Shown piece by piece: positions 1-5,320 of a stretch of 5,320 nucleotides of DNA. This DNA is from Acidobacteriota bacterium (GTDB lineage Bacteria > Actinomycetota > Acidimicrobiia > Acidimicrobiales > SHLQ01). The stretch is from contig JADFOM010000198.1 in NCBI GenBank assembly GCA_022562835.1, forward strand, positions 1 to 5,320. Reading direction: 5' to 3'. The position numbers were made by a program, and so were the translations under genes. The stretch's first letter is position 1. Each line of letters begins with the position of its first letter. The notes beneath the pieces were generated by a model. It searched no databases. It was given only the letters and a program-made list of their open reading frames with translations, and was not told the DNA's origin.

Positions 1-348
1 CTGGCCGGCCCGGCAGCCGACAACGTGCTGTGCTCGCAGGCCGGCGCCGCGCTCGAGAAGATGCCGGGCGGCGCGGACTTCCTCGCGAAGTACCAGAAGC
101 GCTTCAACCAGGGCATCAAGTTCGATGCGCCGTTCGCGTATGACGCGGTCTACATCGCGGTCGACGCGATGAAGCGCGCGAACTCGACCGATCCGGCGAA
201 GATCCTCGCGGCGATGCCGGCGACGAAGTACGAAGGCGTGATCGGCACGACGACGTTCGATTCGAAGGGCGACCTGACGCACGGGATCATCTCGATCTAC
301 GGCTACAAGAGCGGCAAGAAGACCTTCCTCGACCAGGTGAAGATGTAA
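1..348 (+). CDS. Branched-chain amino acid ABC transporter substrate-binding protein, C-terminal part (5' truncated by window edge)
   Basis: This is the last 115 codons of a periplasmic type I solute-binding protein (LivK/LivJ family). Such proteins capture Leu/Ile/Val or similar amino acids and deliver them to the LivHMGF importer. The frame is open from base 1 and ends at TAA 346-348. Visible family features are the segment FAYDAVYIAVDAM, where the second lobe begins its terminal helix. It is followed by the typical 'DPAKILAAMPATKYEGVIGTTTFDSKGD' region (written here only as a landmark: DPAKI, then YEGVIGT, then FDSKGD) and a final strand IYGYKSGKKTF near the C-terminus. Family members are usually about 370-390 aa, so roughly two thirds is missing. 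Codons end almost exclusively in G or C, with many TCG, CCG and GCG, unlike the genes further right. The protein reads like a Burkholderia homologue and is probably foreign to the rest of the window. The family assignment is firm; the exact ligand is not. Confidence 0.9.
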   Translation: MAGPAADNVLCSQAGAALEKMPGGADFLAKYQKRFNQGIKFDAPFAYDAVYIAVDAMKRANSTDPAKILAAMPATKYEGVIGTTTFDSKGDLTHGIISIYGYKSGKKTFLDQVKM

Positions 349-373
349 CCCGTCGCGGCGCCGGTGCGACGGG
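349..373 (+). terminator. Perfect 8-bp inverted repeat directly after the transporter stop codon (possible terminator hairpin)
   Basis: CCCGTCGC (349-356) pairs perfectly with GCGACGGG (366-373) around a 9-base loop. It begins on the first base after the TAA stop, which is where a transcription terminator belongs. No run of T follows; the sequence continues AACGCCACTCG. Either it is not a classical intrinsic terminator, or the T tract was lost because the DNA join lies right after the stem. The hairpin itself is plain in the sequence; its termination function is inferred. Confidence 0.5.
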
Positions 374-380
374 AACGCCA

Positions 381-555
381 CTCGTCAGCGCCGGCGCCGT
401 GCGGGCCGAGGCTGCCGAAGCGATCGCGTCCTTGCGCGAGATCTACGATCCGCGGCGCCTCAAGCCGGGCCAGGAGATCTCGGTCACGCTTCTCAATCCC
501 GAACTCGCCGGGGACGGACCACGCCTCCTCGAGGTCACCATCGAGGCCAGCGCCG
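381..555 (+). pseudogene. Fragment resembling the N-terminal domain of a proteobacterial M23 peptidoglycan peptidase
   Basis: In the frame of the downstream repeat protein, this stretch encodes LVSAGAVRAEAAEAI, then SLREIYDPRRLKPGQEI, then a strand such as RLLEVTIEAS. That order is characteristic of the substrate-limiting, LysM/OapA-like N-terminal domain that precedes the catalytic domain in alphaproteobacterial M23 (LytM-type) metallopeptidases. There the consensus runs roughly AGA-x-RAEA-x-x-AI-x-x-LR-x-x-(Y/F)DPR-x-L-(R/K)PGQ-x-(I/V). The signal peptide, the start of the GDTL-type motif and the whole catalytic domain (HxxxD, HxH) are absent, so no peptidase activity is possible. The fragment is flanked by a transporter gene on the left and by cadherin-like repeats on the right, both unrelated to this family. 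I therefore read it as a displaced piece of a third gene. The edges are approximate (a few codons each way), and the assignment rests on remembered family consensus. Confidence 0.45.
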
Positions 556-1640
556 CTGAACGCGTTGAGTTCGCAATCGCGCAGAGCGCCGCACATGGCG
601 CGGTGTCGGAACAGACCACGGCAACCACGACGACAGGATCAGAGACGGTCACCGCAGCGTCGATGGTCTACACGCCGAATCGTGACTACTCCGGTCACGA
701 CACAATCCGTTTGCGCGGATGTGTGCCCAATGCGTGCAAGGAGGTGGCGGTGTCAATTCAAATCATCGAACGCAACGACGCCCCCATCGCACGCGATGAC
801 TTCGCCACCGGTCCCGAGGACAAGGCGATCCATATCGCCTTCGCCGACCTGCTCGACAACGACAGCGACGTCGATTCGACCACCTTGCGAATCGAGTTGG
901 CGGCACAGCCTTCAGAGGGCCGAGTACAGCAGCGCACCAGTAGCTTCATCTATCGTCCCGCGGAGAATTGGGCCGGGACCACCTCATTCACCTACAAGGT
1001 GCTCGATGATCGAGGTGGGTTCGACCTCGCCGAGGTACTGATCACGATTTCGGCGCGCAACGACGCTCCCCTAGCGCGCAGCGAAACCCTGAGCACACGT
1101 CGCAACACATCGGTCACCATCGCGGTGCTCAGCAACGACCGCGATCCAGATGGTGATCCGCTCAGTGTCGCGATCGAGCGGTCCTCGAACGGCACAGCGA
1201 CGTTGTCGAAGGGTCGGATCGTGTTCACGCCGGCCGCTGGGCTGATCGGTGACGCCTCGGTCCGTTATCGAGTGACCGATCCAAGTGGGTTGCACGCGAG
1301 TGCAACGGCCACCATCCACGTCGTCGGCCCAGACGTACACCTCTCGCGCTCTGCCAATCACGGATCGACCGGGCCGCTCGCTGGACAGACGGTGACCGGG
1401 TGGGTCTGGGTGTTCACGGACCGCACCTGGACGTCCGCTCAGATCAACACGGTCGAGTTCCGTCTCGATGGCGTGTTCGTCAACACTCAGGGCAGTCCAT
1501 CGTACGACTTCGGGAAGGGCCCCAACTACGGCCTCGACACCTCTACCATGACCACCGGAGCCCACACGATCACCATGAAGACCCGCTTTCGTGACGGCGG
1601 AATCCATCAAACCAATGCGACCTTTGTTGTTACCAGATAG
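399..1640 (+). CDS. Cadherin-like/Ig-like repeat surface or secreted protein with a probably foreign 5' end
   Basis: The open frame gives 413 residues from a GTG at 399. That start has no Shine-Dalgarno sequence, and the frame stays open further upstream, so the true start is not here. Residues 1 to about 52 look like an M23 peptidase fragment. From about residue 56 the protein is a string of beta-sandwich repeats of the bacterial cadherin/VCBS type: repeat 1 at about 56-125, repeat 2 at 126-220 and repeat 3 at 221-310. Repeated landmarks are NDAP at 126 and 221. The Y/F-x-P strand also recurs (YTPNRDYSGHDT at 91, YRPAENWAGTTSF at 185, FTPAAGLIGDASV at 276). Asp-rich calcium-type loops are present (LLDNDSDVDS at 151, LSNDRDPDGDP at 244). 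Residues 312-413 form a different Ig-like module with VEFRLDG, YDFG and GAHTITMKTRF, ending in ATFVV; similar modules occur at the C-termini of actinobacterial exported proteins. No signal peptide, LPXTG motif or C-terminal membrane helix is visible. Adhesion or cell-surface structure is the likely role, with the partner unknown. Confidence 0.75.
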   Translation: MRAEAAEAIASLREIYDPRRLKPGQEISVTLLNPELAGDGPRLLEVTIEASAAERVEFAIAQSAAHGAVSEQTTATTTTGSETVTAASMVYTPNRDYSGHDTIRLRGCVPNACKEVAVSIQIIERNDAPIARDDFATGPEDKAIHIAFADLLDNDSDVDSTTLRIELAAQPSEGRVQQRTSSFIYRPAENWAGTTSFTYKVLDDRGGFDLAEVLITISARNDAPLARSETLSTRRNTSVTIAVLSNDRDPDGDPLSVAIERSSNGTATLSKGRIVFTPAAGLIGDASVRYRVTDPSGLHASATATIHVVGPDVHLSRSANHGSTGPLAGQTVTGWVWVFTDRTWTSAQINTVEFRLDGVFVNTQGSPSYDFGKGPNYGLDTSTMTTGAHTITMKTRFRDGGIHQTNATFVVTR

Positions 1641-1666
1641 CCAATGACGAATCTGAGACTCCTCAT

Positions 1667-2470
1667 ATGAACTCACGTGCACGCTTACTCCCACTAGCCG
1701 CTGGTGTGGCCTCGCTGACACTCGGTGTCGTATGCGTTGTGGTCGATGAGCCCCTGCTTGGAGTGCTCGCCGGTATCTGTGGAGGCTTAGCTGCGTTTCT
1801 CGCGATCGGAGCAGTCGCGGACGCCAGCTCGCGCGACGAACGTCTCAGCGCGAGCCGAATGCAGGTAGCGGAACTAGAAGACGTCGTCGCCGATCAGGTC
1901 CAGGCTCGGCTCAGCGCGGAGGATGCTGTTGCGAGCCTCGGCGATCAGTTGGCGCGTGCCGAACAGACCCCGTCGGCTCGGGTTCAGGCCGAGTTAGACA
2001 TGGACGGCTCCATTCTCGACGCCGAAACGGGGCTCTTCAACGAGCACTATTTCTCGGTGTCCGCGCACACGAGAATCGCCGCTGCGCGTCGTCACCTGCG
2101 GCCCGTTTCGATCGTCCTGTTGCAATTGGTCAAGTCGATCGAAACCCCCTATGAGTCGAGCGCGGACCCTCTTACGGTGACCGACTCGATCCGTGCGACC
2201 CTCCGCGACTCCGACACCGCATGCCGCCTCGAGGACGGACGGTTCGCTCTGCTTCTCGAGGACACCCCTGAGACAGGCGCTGTGTGGACGGTCGAGCGAT
2301 TCCGCCGCCACCTCTCCGCGCGCTGCGAGGACGTCACCATGTGGGCAGGAGTCGCTTGCTACCCGGCTCATGCCTTCGACCGAGACCGTCTACTGGAACA
2401 AGCCGCCGGGGCCCTCGATTCCGCGAAAGACTGGCGTCAGGACCGCATCGAGATCGCTGTGGTCGACTAG
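1667..2470 (+). CDS. Membrane-anchored degenerate GGDEF-domain protein (probably non-catalytic c-di-GMP sensor or scaffold)
   Basis: The protein has 267 residues. Two hydrophobic helices (about 7-26 and 29-50) are joined by a short DEP turn. Arg at 4 and 6 and RDER after the second helix place both ends in the cytoplasm. Residues about 55-110 are rich in Ala, Glu and Gln with heptad-like Leu/Val and probably form a coiled-coil dimer stalk. Residues about 115-265 follow the GGDEF (diguanylate cyclase) fold: DAETGLFNEHYF at 118 matches the D-x-x-T-G-L-x-N start, and GVACYPAH at 228 and the final ALDSAK helix match the end. The catalytic sites are lost: the signature reads EDGRF (189-193) in place of GG(D/E)EF, and the metal-binding D-x-D before F-K is L-x-Q (151-153). 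The inhibitory-site motif RxxD is kept as RDSD (180-183), at the canonical five-residue spacing. It starts 26 bases after the repeat protein with only a weak ribosome site, so co-transcription is possible. Loss of cyclase activity is well supported; c-di-GMP binding is inferred. Confidence 0.85.
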   Translation: MNSRARLLPLAAGVASLTLGVVCVVVDEPLLGVLAGICGGLAAFLAIGAVADASSRDERLSASRMQVAELEDVVADQVQARLSAEDAVASLGDQLARAEQTPSARVQAELDMDGSILDAETGLFNEHYFSVSAHTRIAAARRHLRPVSIVLLQLVKSIETPYESSADPLTVTDSIRATLRDSDTACRLEDGRFALLLEDTPETGAVWTVERFRRHLSARCEDVTMWAGVACYPAHAFDRDRLLEQAAGALDSAKDWRQDRIEIAVVD

Positions 2471-2554
2471 GAGCTCAGCGAACAGAGTCCTCTCGATCGA
2501 TCGCCATCGGTCGCCTGTCGCACGCACTAAGCTCGATTCAGGCGTACCGCTCGT

Positions 2555-2564
2555 GAAAGGCAGG
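2555..2564 (+). promoter_or_regulatory. Ribosome binding site for the GDP-L-fucose synthase gene
   Basis: The purine-rich GAAAGGCAGG lies 5 bases upstream of ATG 2570; its AAAGG core ends 9 bases before the start. It supports this ATG, which also places the Rossmann motif at the usual distance from the N-terminus. The rest of the 99-base gap (2471-2569) shows no clear -35/-10 pair. Confidence 0.5.
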
Positions 2565-2569
2565 ATCGC

Positions 2570-3529
2570 ATGGTCCCATCCGATGCCCGCATCTTCGTCG
2601 CCGGCCACCGTGGCCTTGTCGGATCGGCGATCCTGCGCCGTCTGTCGTCTGCGGGATATGAGAACATCCTTACAGCGACGCGTGACCAGCTAGACCTCCG
2701 CGACCAAGCAGCCGTGAACTACTGGTTCAAGGCCAACCGTCCCGACTACGTCTATCTGGCAGCCGGGACCGTCGGCGGAATAATGGCCAACAGCACGCGA
2801 CCCGCCGAGTTCCTCTACGACAACATGATGATTCACGGGACCGTGGTGCACGCTAGCCACCAGTTCGATGTACAGAAGCTGCTATACCTCGGCAGCTCGT
2901 GCATCTATCCGCGTCACGCCACACAGCCCATCGACGAGGACCAGCTGCTCTCTGGTCCGCTTGAACCGACCAACGAATCCTATGCACTAGCCAAGATCGC
3001 GGGGATCAAGCTCTGCCAGTCGTATCGCACGCAGTACGGGTCCAACTTCATCTCCGCGATGCCGACCAATCTCTACGGTCCTGGGGACAACTTCAACCTC
3101 GAATCATCGCACGTCGTCCCGGCCCTTATGCGTAAGTTCCACGACGCCAAGATCGCGCGCGAACCCAAGGTCGAGGTATGGGGAACGGGAAGCCCCATGC
3201 GCGAGTTCCTCTACGTCGATGACTTGGCTGACGCTTGTGTGTTCTTGATGGATAACTACTCCGAGGCCCAGCACATCAACGTAGGCACCGGCGTGGATCT
3301 GGCCATCGCTGAGCTTGCCGAGACCCTCGCAGAGATCATCTACCCACGAGCCGAGATCGTCTTCGACAGATCAAAGCCGGACGGAATGCCCCGAAAGGTG
3401 CTCGATGTGACGAAACTGCGCGAACTCGGCTGGTCTCCGAAGCACGAGCTGCGCGATGGGCTCCAGACAACCTACGACTGGTTCCTCAGCCAGGACCTAG
3501 CCGATCTGCGAACCGCATCGGTGGCCTGA
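2570..3529 (+). CDS. fcl: GDP-L-fucose synthase (GDP-4-keto-6-deoxymannose 3,5-epimerase/4-reductase)
   Basis: This cytoplasmic, NADPH-dependent short-chain dehydrogenase converts GDP-4-keto-6-deoxy-D-mannose to GDP-L-fucose by 3,5-epimerisation followed by 4-reduction, supplying fucose for surface glycans. The 319 residues match the usual length (about 310-325). The N-terminal Rossmann motif is GHRGLVG (12-18). All known catalytic positions are present with a constant +2 offset from the E. coli enzyme: Ser109 and Cys111 in GSSCIYPR, Tyr138 and Lys142 in YALAK, and His181 in SSHVVPA. Arg211 in PMREF sits in the substrate-binding stretch, followed by YVDDLA. The C-terminal RKVLDVTKLRELGW segment is also typical. 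The usual partner gmd (GDP-mannose 4,6-dehydratase) is not adjacent on either side within the window, so the substrate must come from another locus. It is co-oriented with the degenerate GGDEF gene and convergent with the carboxylase genes. A GDP-sugar variant other than fucose is possible but nothing in the active site suggests it. Confidence 0.95.
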   Translation: MVPSDARIFVAGHRGLVGSAILRRLSSAGYENILTATRDQLDLRDQAAVNYWFKANRPDYVYLAAGTVGGIMANSTRPAEFLYDNMMIHGTVVHASHQFDVQKLLYLGSSCIYPRHATQPIDEDQLLSGPLEPTNESYALAKIAGIKLCQSYRTQYGSNFISAMPTNLYGPGDNFNLESSHVVPALMRKFHDAKIAREPKVEVWGTGSPMREFLYVDDLADACVFLMDNYSEAQHINVGTGVDLAIAELAETLAEIIYPRAEIVFDRSKPDGMPRKVLDVTKLRELGWSPKHELRDGLQTTYDWFLSQDLADLRTASVA

Positions 3530-3564
3530 GACCTCGCTGACCTGAGCCTCTTTGGGGCCTGAGT

Positions 3565-3765
3565 TCAAGATGCCTCACCGAACGAATTTCTAGTGCGTCG
3601 GTTGTAGAATCGATCCTGCATCCAGCCGCGCCCTGAGAAACGCCAGCGCGACGAAGGCGTCACACGTTGGGGAGCAGGGGCAGGAGCAAACACTTCCGCC
3701 GACGCCGCCATGATCGCAGCGACCTCCTCGTCGCTCGGCTCGCCCCGGAGCTCGAGAACGGTCAC
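3565..3765 (-). CDS. Acyl-CoA carboxylase epsilon subunit
   Basis: The 66 residues carry the two hallmarks of the actinobacterial AccE/PccE family. One is the N-terminal strand-helix LELRGEPSDEEVAAIMA (4-20). The other is the C-terminal SRWRFSGRGW (39-48), followed by a basic tail. An Ala/Pro-rich linker (about 21-38) joins them. The epsilon subunit is a small, poorly conserved protein that binds the carboxyltransferase beta subunit and promotes assembly or activity of the complex. The start is GTG at 3765; its GTGA overlaps the TGA stop of the upstream beta subunit by 4 bases, implying translational coupling and matched production. Larger open frames on the opposite strand here have no recognisable content. 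In many actinobacteria a maf gene follows; here the operon ends and the next gene is the convergent fucose synthase 35 bases away. The symbols accE or pccE would both fit, depending on substrate. Confidence 0.88.
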   Translation of the reverse strand: MTVLELRGEPSDEEVAAIMAASAEVFAPAPAPQRVTPSSRWRFSGRGWMQDRFYNRRTRNSFGEAS

Positions 3766-5318
3766 AGCGGGATTATCCCGTGTTTGCGCTTGGGGAGCTT
3801 CTCGCGCTTCGTGCGTAGTAGGTCAAAGCCGGCGATCACCTTGCGGCGGGTCTCGGATGGATCGATTACATCGTCCACATAACCGCGCTCGGCCGCTATG
3901 TACGGATTGGCAAACCGTTCGGCGTACTCGTCGACCAGTTCGGCTCGGCGCGCGGCGGGATCCGCCGCCTGTTGCAGTTCTCGTCGATACAGGACCTCGA
4001 CCGCACCTTGAGGACCCATCACCGCGAGTTCTGCCGTCGGCCAGGCGAACGCCAGATCAGCGCCTGTGGACTTTGAATCCATCACGACGTATGCACCGCC
4101 GTACGCCTTTCGCGTGATTACTTGAATGCGCGGAACGGTTGCTTCGCAATATGCGTAGAGCAGTTTGGCTCCGTGTCGAATGATGCCGCCGTACTCCTGA
4201 TCGACACCCGGCAGGAATCCGGGCACGTCCACGAGGGTCATGATCTGAATATTGAACGCGTCGCAGGTTCGCACGAAGCGCGCCGCTTTTTGGGCCGATT
4301 CGATGTCGAGCACGCCCGCTAGAACGAGAGGTTGGTTGCCTACGACGCCCACTGGATGCCCATCGAGTCGTGCGAATCCACACACGATGCTCTGAGCCCA
4401 ATGAGGGAAGTATTCGAAGAAGTCACTGTCATCGACGATCGACCTGATGACGTTGCGCATGTCGTAGGGAATGTTCGCGCTGTCGGGGAGAATGTCGAGC
4501 AGCTCAGGACAGAGTCGATTTGGGTCGTCGCCGCCCAACTGCGTCGGTGGATCTTCGAGATTGTTCGCCGGCAGAAACGACAGCAGGTACTTCACATCGT
4601 CGAGCACCTCTTTCTCGGTGTCGCCTACGTAGGTGGCAACACCGGATTTCGAAGCGTGGCTCTTCGCGCCGCCTAGTTCCTCGAGGGTCACTTCTTCACC
4701 GGTCACGGTCTTGACCACGTCGGGTCCGGTGATGAACATGTGCGACTTTTCACGCACCATGAAGATGAAGTCGGTCATGGCGGGGCTGTAGACAGCACCA
4801 CCGGCGCACGGCCCAAGAATGACCGAGATCTGTGGGATGACACCCGAACTCTGCACATTTCTGTGGAAGATCCCGCCATAGGAGTCGAGGCTGACCACAC
4901 CCTCCTGAATGCGGGCTCCCGCACCGTCGTTGAGCCCGATCATCGGAGCGCCTACCGAGAGTGCCAGATCCATGACCTTGTGGATCTTTTCGGCGAACAC
5001 CTCGCCGAGCGCGCCGCCCATCACGGTGAAGTCCTGGGAAAAGACGAACACCTTACGTCCCTCGATGGCGCCCCAACCGGTGATCACGCCATCGGTATAC
5101 GGTCTCGACTCGAGTCCGGCCTCATGAGCACGGTGGCGAGCAAGCATGTCCAGTTCGTGAAACGATCCATCATCGAGCAGGTAGTCGACCCGCTCTCGGG
5201 CAAGCATCTTGCCCTTCTCGTGCTGACGGTCAACCGAACGCTGCGGACCGGCATGGAGCGCCTCTTCGCGCCTCTCTCGCAAGTCGTCGAGTCGTTCACG
5301 GAGCGGATGGTCGGTCAT
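3762..5318 (-). CDS. pccB: Propionyl-CoA/acyl-CoA carboxylase, carboxyltransferase beta subunit
   Basis: The 518 residues form the biotin-dependent carboxyltransferase. It moves the carboxyl group from carboxybiotin on the alpha subunit to propionyl-CoA or acetyl-CoA, giving methylmalonyl-CoA or malonyl-CoA for fatty-acid metabolism or propionate use. Two crotonase-like halves are visible. The N-half has RQHEKGKMLARER (31-43), FSQDFTVMGG (93-102), GAGARIQEGV (132-141) and the oxyanion glycines in CAGGA (171-175). The C-half has DVPGFLPG (364-371), the loop RKAYGGAYVVMDSK (403-416) and AWPTAELAVMG (425-435). The length is normal (about 515-545), and ATG 5318 gives the familiar start leading into LxERxxEA, so the gene is probably complete, although only 2 bases remain to the window edge. 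Val411 occupies the position where PccB/AccD5 enzymes have the specificity Asp (S. coelicolor Asp422), so strict propionyl-CoA preference is uncertain. The stop overlaps the epsilon start. The biotin carboxylase alpha subunit is not in the window. The family is certain; the exact substrate is not. Confidence 0.95.
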   Translation of the reverse strand: MTDHPLRERLDDLRERREEALHAGPQRSVDRQHEKGKMLARERVDYLLDDGSFHELDMLARHRAHEAGLESRPYTDGVITGWGAIEGRKVFVFSQDFTVMGGALGEVFAEKIHKVMDLALSVGAPMIGLNDGAGARIQEGVVSLDSYGGIFHRNVQSSGVIPQISVILGPCAGGAVYSPAMTDFIFMVREKSHMFITGPDVVKTVTGEEVTLEELGGAKSHASKSGVATYVGDTEKEVLDDVKYLLSFLPANNLEDPPTQLGGDDPNRLCPELLDILPDSANIPYDMRNVIRSIVDDSDFFEYFPHWAQSIVCGFARLDGHPVGVVGNQPLVLAGVLDIESAQKAARFVRTCDAFNIQIMTLVDVPGFLPGVDQEYGGIIRHGAKLLYAYCEATVPRIQVITRKAYGGAYVVMDSKSTGADLAFAWPTAELAVMGPQGAVEVLYRRELQQAADPAARRAELVDEYAERFANPYIAAERGYVDDVIDPSETRRKVIAGFDLLRTKREKLPKRKHGIIPL

Positions 5319-5320
5319 GG

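Noticed and set aside
364..1041. 225-codon + strand open frame beside the repeat protein
   Set aside because: The translation is dominated by Arg, Ser and Pro, a typical frame-shifted reading of high-GC DNA. The 399 frame carries the recognisable domains.
1071..1721. 216-codon open frame on the - strand opposite the repeat protein
   Set aside because: It is rich in Arg, Gly, His and Val without domain logic and lies wholly antisense to clear cadherin-like and Ig-like repeats in the + frame. It is a shadow of high-GC coding sequence.
2471..2569. Possible promoter in the gap before the fucose synthase gene
   Set aside because: I could not find a -35/-10 pair with sensible spacing. Only the ribosome binding site is supportable.
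3546..3558. Small hairpin GCCTC-TTT-GGGGC between the convergent genes, considered as a shared terminator
   Set aside because: It has only five pairs, one of them G-U, and no T run on either side, so it is too weak to call.
3710..4117. 135-codon + strand open frame over the carboxylase 3' end and epsilon gene
   Set aside because: It is low-complexity Arg/Pro/Ser sequence antisense to strongly conserved carboxyltransferase motifs and the epsilon subunit.
4057..4401. 114-codon - strand open frame inside the carboxylase gene
   Set aside because: It is a shifted frame of the carboxyltransferase, which is intact and has all motifs in the main frame. No frameshift is needed to explain it.
1..5320. 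A new defence, mobile or CRISPR-type system
   Set aside because: No nuclease, transposase, integrase, reverse transcriptase, spaced repeats or toxin-antitoxin pair is visible. The right two thirds is ordinary metabolism and surface functions.

Overview
The window looks like actinobacterial chromosomal DNA carrying a foreign left end. From about position 560 to the right edge, everything fits a moderately high-GC actinobacterium. The strongest marker is an acyl-CoA carboxylase beta subunit coupled to a small epsilon subunit, an arrangement typical of Actinobacteria. The degenerate GGDEF protein and the style of the surface repeats would suit an Acidimicrobiia-like lineage, but that finer placement is a guess.

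Left end (1 to about 560). Positions 1-348 encode the C-terminus of a branched-chain amino acid ABC transporter substrate-binding protein. It has the strongly G/C-ending codon use and sequence style of Burkholderia or a relative. A perfect 8-bp hairpin follows the stop codon at 349-373. Next comes a short stretch (about 381-555) that reads like the N-terminal domain of a proteobacterial M23 peptidoglycan peptidase. This runs in frame into a secreted-type protein made of cadherin-like/Ig-like repeats (to 1640). The abrupt changes in protein family suggest one or two joins between unrelated DNAs, more likely an assembly or amplification chimera than a natural fusion. The real 5' end of the repeat protein is therefore missing.

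Middle (1667-3529, + strand). A membrane-anchored GGDEF-family protein follows the repeat protein after 26 bases. Its catalytic residues are lost but its RxxD inhibitory-site motif is kept, so it is probably a c-di-GMP sensor or scaffold and not a cyclase. After a 99-base gap with no clear promoter comes a complete, canonical GDP-L-fucose synthase. Surface protein, degenerate GGDEF protein and deoxysugar synthase could belong to a cell-surface locus, but only co-orientation supports this.

Right end (3565-5318, - strand). An acyl-CoA carboxylase beta subunit (518 aa, apparently complete, starting 2 bases from the window edge) and an epsilon subunit (66 aa) are coupled by a 4-base GTGA stop/start overlap. 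They converge on the fucose synthase gene across 35 bases. The two form the carboxyltransferase part of a propionyl-/acyl-CoA carboxylase; the biotinylated alpha subunit lies elsewhere.

I found no RNA genes, CRISPR arrays, transposases or clear promoters, and no convincing new multi-gene system. The items most worth a second look are the composite left end, the GGDEF domain with a dead A-site but intact I-site, and a Val in place of the specificity Asp in the carboxylase.
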